A stretch of 64,000 nt of DNA from CAYJBH01 sp964369965. Lineage in GTDB: Bacteria; Bacillota; Clostridia; Oscillospirales; Ruminococcaceae. The notes under the pieces are model-generated. The model was not told the origin of the DNA. It searched no databases and worked only from the letters and a program-made list of their open reading frames with translations. The stretch is taken from positions 42,978 to 106,977 of the forward strand of contig CAYJGF010000006.1 in NCBI GenBank assembly GCA_964369965.1, written 5' to 3'. The position numbers were made by a program, and so were the translations under genes. How positions within the stretch are numbered: the stretch's first letter is position 1; the number at the start of each line of letters is the position of its first letter. This document shows, piece by piece, positions 24,695 to 30,962 of the stretch.

Positions 24695-24877
24695 ATGAAA
24701 AATGAAAATAAAAAAGACCAAAACCCTGCACCGGAGGTCAGCGACAACAGCCTTGAGGGGGTTGTCGGCGGTAACGGCTTTCCCGAAAATTTCGTGACAA
24801 TATCCGAGCCGGGCCCGGAAGATGTTTTTAACGGTGACGGTGAAGCTTTACCTCACGATATTGAGTTCCGACGTTAA
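24695..24877 (+). CDS. Gly-Gly-leader microprotein I (QNPAPEVSDN subfamily)
   Basis: The product has 60 residues. The leader MKNENKKDQNPAPEVSDNSL ends EGVVGG and differs from G and H by a few residues. The core (27-60) is acidic, with Pro, Gly, Asp and Glu and no cysteine. A weak AGGAT site lies 11 bases upstream of the ATG. It is followed after 36 bases by the peptide gene that abuts the sigma factor. Confidence 0.74.
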   Translation: MKNENKKDQNPAPEVSDNSLEGVVGGNGFPENFVTISEPGPEDVFNGDGEALPHDIEFRR

Positions 24878-24913
24878 GTTAAAGAGCAATGATTTCTACG
24901 AAAGGTGGTTTTT

Positions 24914-25093
24914 TTGGAACAAGAGTTGAAAATCATGTTTGACTTTCACCGCTTTCATCGAAATGAGCAATTGACAAAAATCATATCCGAGACGGAGCAG
25001 GAATCATCTTTTTTTTTGGATGACGACATGCTCGGCATGATCAGCGCCGCCGGCGACATGACGCCCCCCTCCCCTAAAATTAAGGAGGAGTAG
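24914..25093 (+). CDS. Leader-like peptide coupled to the ECF sigma factor
   Basis: The product has 59 residues from a TTG at 24914 with a well placed AAAGGTGG site; ATG 24935 (52 residues) and GTG 24905 are alternatives. The C-terminal half reads FFLDDDMLGMISAAGDM, which resembles an Ala-Gly-type leader cleavage region, followed by a short proline- and lysine-rich tail (TPPSPKIKEE). The TAG stop is directly followed by the sigma factor ATG, and the sigma factor's ribosome binding site lies inside this gene. It could be a secreted peptide or a small regulator of the sigma factor; neither is proven. A truncated copy lies at 24612. Confidence 0.68.
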   Translation: MEQELKIMFDFHRFHRNEQLTKIISETEQESSFFLDDDMLGMISAAGDMTPPSPKIKEE

Positions 25094-25588
25094 ATGGCGT
25101 TTACACAGCCGGAACAGGAGCAACTCTATCTTGAGTATCATGACAAAATTTTAGGATATGTGCGCGGTAAAATTTATAATCAATGGGAGGCAGAGGACAT
25201 CGTCTCCGGCATATTTGTTAAGATATATAAAAACATCGACAAATTTGACCGGGAACGAGCCTCGGTCTCAACATGGGTCTATACCATCACGCGCAACACC
25301 GTTGTCGATTATTTTCGAGCGCAAAAGCAGGTTTACAGTCTTGACGCTATGGTTGTGGACGTTGGGAAGTCGGACGAGAATATCCTTCGCGAGGAAAATC
25401 TCGATCTTCTTGCCGATGTCCTGCGGCGTTTAGAGCCGAGAGAGAGAACAATTATAATCAATCACTATTATAAAGAACGCACATTAAAAGACATTGCCGA
25501 GATGCTGGGCATGTCCTACGCAAATATAAAACTTGTTCATCAAAAGGCTTTGGGAAAGATGCAGGTTTATATGAAAAAAATTATGTAA
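25094..25588 (+). CDS. ECF-type sigma-70 family RNA polymerase sigma factor
   Basis: This 164-residue protein has a region 2 domain (about 10-80: HDKILGYVRGKIYNQWEAED, FDRERASVSTWVYTITRNTV) and a region 4 domain (about 110-160: LEPRERTIIINHYYKERTLK, IAEMLGMSYANIKLVHQKAL). No regions 1.1 or 3 are present, as in ECF factors. The ATG is adjacent to the stop of the preceding peptide gene with an AAGGAGGAG site, so expression is probably coupled. No membrane anti-sigma factor follows. It is the last gene of the peptide array and a natural candidate for its control. Confidence 0.89.
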   Translation: MAFTQPEQEQLYLEYHDKILGYVRGKIYNQWEAEDIVSGIFVKIYKNIDKFDRERASVSTWVYTITRNTVVDYFRAQKQVYSLDAMVVDVGKSDENILREENLDLLADVLRRLEPRERTIIINHYYKERTLKDIAEMLGMSYANIKLVHQKALGKMQVYMKKIM

Positions 25589-25786
25589 AGACTGCCAATA
25601 TTGACAGTCTCAATTTCATTGCTCTCTCAATTAAATCATGGGCAAAGATTGGCGAGAAATTTTGTCTGTAATTCAAGGAAAAGGTTCTTTTTGTTGCTTT
25701 GTGCATTAAAAAAAGGTTCTTTGACGAGGAAGTACGGGTAAAATCACCGTCAAAATTGTCCACTGTTTAGTTGGGGGAGCAATTAT

Positions 25787-25948
25787 TTATTTGCAGTTGG
25801 AGCCGGCGGAAGAGCTGGTTTTGGATTGACTGCTGCGGTTGCTGTTGGAGCCGGAGCTCTGTTTGCTTTGTGCCTTGTTGCTTGCCTTGTCACCGCAGGT
25901 GGACGAGGATGACTGTTGAGATCTTGCGCTTTCTGCTTTCTTGTTCAT
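25787..25948 (-). CDS. Ser-rich microprotein with two or more cysteines
   Basis: This 53-residue gene runs on the minus strand from ATG 25948 with an AGGAG site eight bases upstream. The product begins MNKKAESARSQQSSSSTCGD, is about 35% serine with many Lys, Asn and Gln, and ends in AGSNCK, giving two cysteines. It has no hydrophobic segment. I do not recognise the family; composition resembles small Ser/Asn/Lys-rich proteins of Clostridia, and a spore role is only a guess. It faces the sigma factor gene convergently. The 198-base stretch 25589-25786 between them holds only a weak imperfect hairpin near 25590-25609. Confidence 0.62.
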   Translation of the reverse strand: MNKKAESARSQQSSSSTCGDKASNKAQSKQSSGSNSNRSSQSKTSSSAGSNCK

Positions 25949-26046
25949 GACTGTTTCTCCTAAATGATTTTATTCAATCCCTTGTCGTGGGATTTGATAA
26001 TATTATGGCCGTTTTAAAATCATTTATACATGGCAGATAAAAATAA

Positions 26047-26073
26047 AGCCAACCGAATGACGCTCGGTTGGCT
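26047..26073 (-). terminator. Rho-independent terminator after hlyIII
   Basis: A perfect 10-bp stem, AGCCAACCGA and TCGGTTGGCT around a 7-base loop, is followed on the minus strand by TTTATTTTTA. It lies 18 bases beyond the hlyIII stop codon. Confidence 0.85.
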
Positions 26074-26090
26074 GGGCGTTTCATTACTAT

Positions 26091-26732
26091 TTAATATATA
26101 TACACCGCAATACAAATATAGTGCAATATATTTCCGGCGAGCACAAAAAGGTGCCATATTGCATGCATAAACTTCTTTTTGATGGAATAAAAGATAATGC
26201 CACCGGTATAACAAAGACCGCCGCTGATAAGCAACCACACACCGGGGGAGGATAGCACCCCGATAATATCGGTCATTAGCCATATCGCCATCCATCCCAT
26301 TATTACATATAAAATCAACGAAAGTTTTTCAAACCGTTTAAGTGAAAAAATTTGCAAAAGTATACCGGCGACGGTGCACCCCCAGAGCACAAAAAATATC
26401 ACAAACGCTCGCTGGTTGCCACGTAGCAACACCAGCAAAAACGGAGTATAGGTTGCCGATATAAGCACAAATATACTGCAATGGTCCATAATGCGGAAAA
26501 ACTTTTTTATCTTTTGCGGAGTGAATGCGTGATACAACGTGCTCATGCAGTAGAGCAAAACCATACCAAAACCGAAAAGCGATGCCGACAGCACGCCGAC
26601 CCAGTCACTCTCATATGCGGCAATCGTCACAATTGCGCCAAGACCCATGAGCGCGAGCACTGTGCCGACACCATGGGTTACCGAGTTAAATATCTCCTCA
26701 CCGACGGTGTAGTTCTTTTTCCCTATAGCCAT
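26091..26732 (-). CDS. Hemolysin III family membrane protein (PAQR type)
   Basis: This 213-residue protein has seven hydrophobic segments. It begins with the family motif GEEIFNSVTHGVGTVLAL, containing the conserved SxxxH, and carries STLYHAFTP near residue 67, RIMDHCSIFVLISATYTPF near 83-101, and HAIWHLFVLAGNILHY near the C-terminus; the histidines are the PAQR metal-site candidates. Despite the name, haemolytic activity is not established for most members, and membrane hydrolase activity is suggested for the superfamily. It is last in the group glmU-like/prs/pth and is followed by a clear terminator. Confidence 0.92.
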   Translation of the reverse strand: MAIGKKNYTVGEEIFNSVTHGVGTVLALMGLGAIVTIAAYESDWVGVLSASLFGFGMVLLYCMSTLYHAFTPQKIKKFFRIMDHCSIFVLISATYTPFLLVLLRGNQRAFVIFFVLWGCTVAGILLQIFSLKRFEKLSLILYVIMGWMAIWLMTDIIGVLSSPGVWLLISGGLCYTGGIIFYSIKKKFMHAIWHLFVLAGNILHYICIAVYIY

Positions 26733-26749
26733 TTATTATTCCTTTTATG

Positions 26750-27322
26750 TTATTTACTGTAAAGGTTCATCGCTCTATCTGTCTCACCTTTTGCAAAAAG
26801 CGTGATAAAGGAGGCAACATCCTCCATGCGAGCCGTTATCTGTCGCATATCTTCCTTTGAAAAGTCGGACAAAACATGGTTTACCATATCGTCACCCTGC
26901 CCTACCCCTATTCGCAGTCGACAAAACTCCTCACCGCAGTGTGCAATAATACTTTTTATTCCGTTGTGACCACCTGCCGAGCCTTTTTGTCGCACACGAA
27001 GCTGTGCGGTTGGCAGTGCCGCCTCGTCATAGACGATCGCCACCGACTGTATAGGGATTTTATAAAAATTCATAGCTTTCTTAACGCTCAACCCGGAGTT
27101 GTTCATATAGGTCTCGGGCTTTAACAGCAAAACACGTTTTCCGTCGAGTTTAATCTCGGCACAAAGCCCGTCAAAACGGTGTTTTTTTATCTTCTCCCCC
27201 ACCTTTTCAGCAAGATAATCCATCGCCATAAACCCAACGTTATGTCGATTTTTTTCATATTTCACCCCGGGATTGCCAAGACCGACAACGAGTGCATCTA
27301 TGGCACTTTTTTTAAAAAACAT
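26750..27322 (-). CDS. pth: Peptidyl-tRNA hydrolase
   Basis: This 190-residue enzyme releases tRNA from prematurely dropped peptidyl-tRNA. It shows VVGLGNPGVKYEKNRHNVGF (residues 12-31, with the catalytic histidine), KPETYMNNSGLSV, and the RQKGSAGGHNGIKS block. Length is typical. Eighteen bases separate it from hlyIII, and prs ends two bases upstream of its start region, so the three are probably co-transcribed. The prs-pth order is common in Firmicutes. Confidence 0.95.
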   Translation of the reverse strand: MFFKKSAIDALVVGLGNPGVKYEKNRHNVGFMAMDYLAEKVGEKIKKHRFDGLCAEIKLDGKRVLLLKPETYMNNSGLSVKKAMNFYKIPIQSVAIVYDEAALPTAQLRVRQKGSAGGHNGIKSIIAHCGEEFCRLRIGVGQGDDMVNHVLSDFSKEDMRQITARMEDVASFITLFAKGETDRAMNLYSK

Positions 27323-27324
27323 AC

Positions 27325-28284
27325 TTAAGCAAACAGCGATGAGATAGGTTTATCGCTGTAAATCCTCGCTATAGCCTCCGCAAAGACGGGGGCGACAGTG
27401 AGCACCTTTATCTTATCACAACTTTTAGCTTTTTCATCAATGTTAATGGTGTCAAGCAGGACAATCTCATCTATGACGCTGGCGCATATACGCTCAATAG
27501 CAGGCCCCGAGAGCACACCGTGTGTGGCGCAGGCGTTGACACTCCTCGCACCGCGCTCTTTAATGGCTATGGCGGCGTTGCAAAGGGTTCCGGCGGTATC
27601 GATAATGTCGTCTAAGATAAGCACGTCTCGACCCTCAACATCACCGATAACATTCATAACCTCCGAGACGTTGGCACGAGAACGTCGTTTGTCCACAATG
27701 GCAAGCGGAAGCTCAAGACGTTCCGCAAATTTCCTTGCGCGGTTTACACTGCCAAGGTCGGGGGACATGACCACATAGTCGTGTTCCTCTTTAGAGACCA
27801 ATTTCTCAAAATACTCCACAAGGATAGGCATGCCGAGCATGTGGTCGAGTGGCATCTCAAAAAAACCTTGAATTTGCGGTGCATGTAAATCCATCGTCAA
27901 AACACGGTCGGCACCGGCGGTGGAGATAAGATTTGCGACGAGTTTTGCGGAGATAGGGTCACGGGAGCGATTTTTACGGTCCTGTCTTGCATAGCCGTAG
28001 TAGGGAATGACGGCGGTTATTCGACCTGCAGAGGCACGACGAAAGGCGTCAATCATTATAAGCAATTCCATCAAATTGCGGTTAACGGGGGTGGCAAAAC
28101 TTTGAACCACAAACACGTCACTACCACGCACACTCTCTTTAATATGTACCGATATCTCACCGTCTGAAAAGGTGGACACTTCACTTTTGCCGACCGGCAG
28201 ACCGAGATGATTCGCAATGGCGGTGGCAAGTGCCATGTTAGAGTTGCCGCAAAAAATTTTAATATCCTTGCCGTGTAGGTTCAT
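27325..28284 (-). CDS. prs: Ribose-phosphate pyrophosphokinase
   Basis: This 319-residue enzyme makes PRPP from ribose 5-phosphate and ATP for nucleotide, histidine and tryptophan synthesis. The family motifs are present: FSDGEISVHI, RQDRKNRSRDPISAK, the PRPP-binding loop VLILDDIIDTAGTLC near residue 220, and MDLHAPQIQGFF. Length and motifs are ordinary. The ATG lies downstream of the glmU-like gene by 30 bases with an AAAGG-type site. Confidence 0.95.
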   Translation of the reverse strand: MNLHGKDIKIFCGNSNMALATAIANHLGLPVGKSEVSTFSDGEISVHIKESVRGSDVFVVQSFATPVNRNLMELLIMIDAFRRASAGRITAVIPYYGYARQDRKNRSRDPISAKLVANLISTAGADRVLTMDLHAPQIQGFFEMPLDHMLGMPILVEYFEKLVSKEEHDYVVMSPDLGSVNRARKFAERLELPLAIVDKRRSRANVSEVMNVIGDVEGRDVLILDDIIDTAGTLCNAAIAIKERGARSVNACATHGVLSGPAIERICASVIDEIVLLDTINIDEKAKSCDKIKVLTVAPVFAEAIARIYSDKPISSLFA

Positions 28285-28314
28285 TTTCGACCGTTCCTTT
28301 CTATTTTATATTAA

Positions 28315-29037
28315 TTATTTGCTTGATTTTTTGTTTTTATAGTTCTCAAGTTTTTTTTGTGCCCAACCGGATTTGACGGTTTGCATAGAGCGCGCGATGG
28401 CAAGGTCACCGGACTCAATATTTTTTGTGATGGTAGAGCCGGCTGCGGTATAAGCGCCGTCCCCGAGCGTAACCGGCGCGACAAGATTTGTGTTGCAACC
28501 GACAAAACAGTAATCACCTATTGTAGTTCTGGATTTATTCTCACCATCGTAGTTGACCGTGACTACGCCACAACCGATGTTGCAATGCCGCCCCATATCG
28601 GTATCGCCTATATAGGTAAGGTGAGCGATGCTAGAGCCGTCTTTAATATTAGAGTTTTTAACCTCCACAAAATCCCCTATCTTGACGCCTTTGCCGATAT
28701 TGGAATGGGGGCGAACATGGACATAAGGTCCGATTTTTGTATCGTCATCGATGCAGCAGTCGTAACCTTGTGAGGCATTAAAGGTCACATTTTTCCCGAT
28801 AACGGCATTTTCAAGCAGCGAGTTAGGACCGATAACTGCCCCGGCAGAAATTTTTGTGTCACCGCGCAGGATAGTCCCCGGCAGGATGGTTGCCCCCGCC
28901 TCAATCTCAACCGTGTCATCGATAAGCACGCCACTGTCCGACAAAAAAATAACACCGTTTTCAAGGTGCCTTAAAAACGTTGTCTCAAACCGATCTTTTT
29001 GAGCGTTAAATTTTTCAATATAACTTGTATCACCCAT
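28315..29037 (-). CDS. GlmU-like N-acetyltransferase domain without pyrophosphorylase domain
   Basis: This 240-residue protein matches only the C-terminal left-handed beta-helix of GlmU. Hexapeptide repeats cover about 45-200, with conserved GlmU blocks VRPHSNIGKGVKIGDFVEVK, AHLTYIGDTDMG, GCGVVTVNYDGENKSRTTIG and FVGCNTNLVAPVTLGDGAYT. The usual N-terminal uridylyltransferase domain (about 230 residues, LAAGxGTRM) is absent, and no such gene is adjacent. The ATG at 29037 is preferred; a TTG at 29082 is an extension. It would acetylate glucosamine 1-phosphate, with the uridylyl step needing a separate enzyme. Confidence 0.85.
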   Translation of the reverse strand: MGDTSYIEKFNAQKDRFETTFLRHLENGVIFLSDSGVLIDDTVEIEAGATILPGTILRGDTKISAGAVIGPNSLLENAVIGKNVTFNASQGYDCCIDDDTKIGPYVHVRPHSNIGKGVKIGDFVEVKNSNIKDGSSIAHLTYIGDTDMGRHCNIGCGVVTVNYDGENKSRTTIGDYCFVGCNTNLVAPVTLGDGAYTAAGSTITKNIESGDLAIARSMQTVKSGWAQKKLENYKNKKSSK

Positions 29038-29217
29038 AGTAACATTAAACCCTTTCTGAAATGCGGTATCAAAAGAAAACAATTTACTGTATTTTTATTA
29101 TATAATAAAAGTGTGTGTATTTCAAGTAGAAATTTAATTTTACGGTGAAGTAAAATTTTTTTATATTAAATATATTGCATTTTTCCGAAAGATGGTGTAA
29201 AATAACAAAATAGGCAC

Positions 29218-29304
29218 GGAGGAGTATCGAAGTGGTCATAACGAGGCGGTCTTGAAAACCGTTAGCCGAGAGGCACGGGGGTTCGAATCCCTCCTCCTCC
29301 GCCA
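29218..29304 (+). tRNA. tRNA-Ser (anticodon UGA)
   Basis: This is an 87-base cloverleaf with a long variable arm. The acceptor stem GGAGGAG pairs with CTCCTCC, followed by discriminator G and an encoded CCA. The anticodon loop CTTGAAA reads TGA for serine UCA codons. The T-arm is GGGGG-TTCGAAT-CCCTC. A terminator follows at once. Confidence 0.95.
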
Positions 29305-29353
29305 AAAAACACGCCATGTCCCGAACGAATGTGAGGGATATGGTGTGTTTTTT
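29304..29353 (+). terminator. Terminator of tRNA-Ser
   Basis: A 19-bp stem with two G-U pairs (29304-29322 with 29335-29353) around a 12-base loop ends in TTTTTTCTTTT. It starts at the tRNA's own CCA end. Confidence 0.8.
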
Positions 29354-29384
29354 CTTTTGGCGGTGTAGGACAGTCGAACCCGTA

Positions 29385-29406
29385 GGTTCCGAATCCCTCC
29401 TCCTCC
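29385..29406 (+). repeat. Partial duplicate of the tRNA-Ser 3' end
   Basis: GGTTCCGAATCC followed by CTCCTCCTCC repeats the last 21 bases of the tRNA acceptor/T-arm with one inserted C. No tRNA body precedes it. It may be a recombination scar or an attachment-site remnant. The rest of 29354-29745 shows no gene: a hairpin (29407-29438) and AT-rich sequence. Confidence 0.65.
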
Positions 29407-29438
29407 AAAAATTCGGGCACGCAAGTGCTCGAATTTTT
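29407..29438 (+). terminator. GCAA-loop hairpin terminator
   Basis: A 14-bp stem (AAAAATTCGGGCAC with GTGCTCGAATTTTT, one G-T pair) is closed by a GCAA tetraloop and ends in TTTTT. It directly follows the tRNA-end duplicate, so it may have moved with it. Confidence 0.7.
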
Positions 29439-29745
29439 ACTTCTTATTTTTCACTCTTCACGCATGCTTGCATGATTTCACTAAAATCCCGTCTTGCGAA
29501 TTCTTGAAAAGCAATAAGTGATTTTGCGCATGACAAAGCCGATTTTATTGCAAAACTTTAAATTACATTAAAAGAATATTCCGAAAGCGAATACCGGTTA
29601 GAATTGCTAAATATAAGCAACTATTATAACTATAAAGTAATTTTTAATCAATGTGTTGAGGTTGAAAAATCAGGACGCCGATATCAATATATTCATAGCA
29701 CTTTTTCTTTTTCGTTTAATATTGAAAAAAATTGTTTACAATATA

Positions 29746-29774
29746 TTGACATTTGCTACAAAATAGATTATACT
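29746..29774 (+). promoter_or_regulatory. Strong sigma-A promoter of the sigma factor gene
   Basis: TTGACA (29746-29751) and TATACT (29769-29774) are 17 bases apart. The start near 29781 leaves a short leader of about 24 bases before ATG 29805. Confidence 0.75.
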
Positions 29775-29804
29775 AAATACATCGTCGAAAAATGGTAGCG
29801 ATAA

Positions 29805-30353
29805 ATGAAACTTTCTTTCGAGACGGTATTGCGTGCGAGACAGGGTGATATCACCGCGCAGGAGGCTGTTGTGACAGCAAATCTGCCAAGCCTTCATCGT
29901 TTGGCGAGCGGTTATTGTACAGTTGGCATCGAAAAGGATGACCTTGTGCAGGAGGGTCTTATCGGGCTATTTTCTGCCGTCAATCATTACAACTCTGATG
30001 GTGGGGCAAGTTTTTCGACCTACGCATATCGTTGCATGTCAAACAGCATGCAGTCTGCGGTTAAAAAAGCGACCGGCAAAAAACACATGCCACTCAACAC
30101 CGCGCTGTCGCTATCCGGTCATGAGGTCGCTGTCAGCACAGAACAAATTGCTATTTATAACGAGCAGTATCGACTGCTACAAGAGCGAATTATCGCCGAA
30201 CTTACAAAGTTGGAACAGCGAGTACTTTTTGCATATCTCGATGGGGTGGATTACGGTTCAATAGCCAAGCATTGCAACATAACAACCAAATCTGTAGATA
30301 ACGCGTTATACCGTGTCCGCAAAAAACTTTTATCAGTGGATTTAGGCAAATAG
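29805..30353 (+). CDS. Sigma-70 family RNA polymerase sigma factor
   Basis: This 182-residue factor has region 2 (about 25-85: LPSLHRLASGYCTVGIEKDD, LVQEGLIGLFSAVNHYNSDG, FSTYAYRCMSNSMQSAVKKA) and region 4 (about 130-178: LTKLEQRVLFAYLDGVDYGS, IAKHCNITTKSVDNALYRVR). The region 2 style (ASFSTYAYRCM) is closer to the SigH/SigB-like group than to classical ECF factors. A strong promoter lies upstream. The zinc-ribbon protein gene follows by 77 bases. Its regulon cannot be inferred from the window. Confidence 0.84.
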   Translation: MKLSFETVLRARQGDITAQEAVVTANLPSLHRLASGYCTVGIEKDDLVQEGLIGLFSAVNHYNSDGGASFSTYAYRCMSNSMQSAVKKATGKKHMPLNTALSLSGHEVAVSTEQIAIYNEQYRLLQERIIAELTKLEQRVLFAYLDGVDYGSIAKHCNITTKSVDNALYRVRKKLLSVDLGK

Positions 30354-30430
30354 CCTGAACATAGACGTCCGTATAGAGAACCGAAACCGGTAAAGCTGTC
30401 GGGCAAAGAACCCCAAAGGAGAAAAATCCC

Positions 30431-30721
30431 ATGTTTGAAGACAAGACCTTATCATGCAAAGAGTGCAACGCTGAATTCGTATTCACCGCCGGTGAGCAAG
30501 AATTCTACGCAAGCCGTGGCTTTGAGAACGAGCCGCAACGTTGCAAGAGCTGCCGTGACAACCGCAAGAGAGCAAGCCGCGAGAACCGCGAAATGTTCGT
30601 TGCAACATGCGCAAGCTGTAACAGCGAAGCGAAAGTTCCATTTAAACCGCGCGAAGATCGTCCGGTTTACTGTAGCGAGTGCTTTGCAAAGATGAAGGAA
30701 GAGGACTCTTCGGCTATATAA
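30431..30721 (+). CDS. Small zinc-ribbon domain protein
   Basis: This 96-residue protein has four CxxC pairs: CKECNAEFVF, CKSCRDN, CASCNSE and CSECFAK, giving two zinc ribbons. The block EFVFTAGEQEFYASRGFENE followed by PQRCKSCR is conserved in a zinc-binding family widespread in Clostridia. The middle (RKRASRENREM) is basic and may bind nucleic acid. The AAAGGAG site is strong and a good terminator follows, suggesting high expression. Function unknown. Confidence 0.82.
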   Translation: MFEDKTLSCKECNAEFVFTAGEQEFYASRGFENEPQRCKSCRDNRKRASRENREMFVATCASCNSEAKVPFKPREDRPVYCSECFAKMKEEDSSAI

Positions 30722-30745
30722 CCCGACAGTTATTTAGTTAAAAAA

Positions 30746-30776
30746 CGGCGACACCTTGATGGTGTCGTCGCTTTTT
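30746..30776 (+). terminator. Terminator after the zinc-ribbon gene
   Basis: A stem GCGACACC with GGTGTCGTCGC (one bulge) around TTGAT is followed by TTTTT, 24 bases beyond the stop codon. Confidence 0.8.
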
Positions 30777-30781
30777 GTGCT

Positions 30782-30962
30782 TATAGTCAATTAATTTGAA
30801 AAACGCTACAGATTGGCAAGCAAAAATTTCGCCTATCAAGGCGGAGAATTGAGTAATGCTCCCTGCATTGCGATTGACAGACAACTAATTGTCATTATGA
30901 CAATTATGATAGGCGGAATTTCTGACGCCAAGATGTGGTGGATTTCAGGTTAATTGACTATA
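30782..30962. repeat. 181-bp palindromic MITE-like element, copy 1
   Basis: The ends TATAGTCAATTAA and TTAATTGACTATA are perfect inverted repeats. The arms continue inward with AAATTTCGCCTATCA facing TGATAGGCGGAATTT, and the centre has TAATTGTCAT-T-ATGACAATTA (30886-30906), so the whole element can fold into a long hairpin. A second copy lies at 37519-37699. No coding capacity. The right end abuts the sulfatase stop codon. Confidence 0.8.

Noticed and set aside
29604..29798. 64-codon frame upstream of the sigma factor gene
   Set aside because: It lacks a ribosome binding site, is of AT-driven composition and overlaps the clear TTGACA/TATACT promoter, so it is unlikely to be translated.
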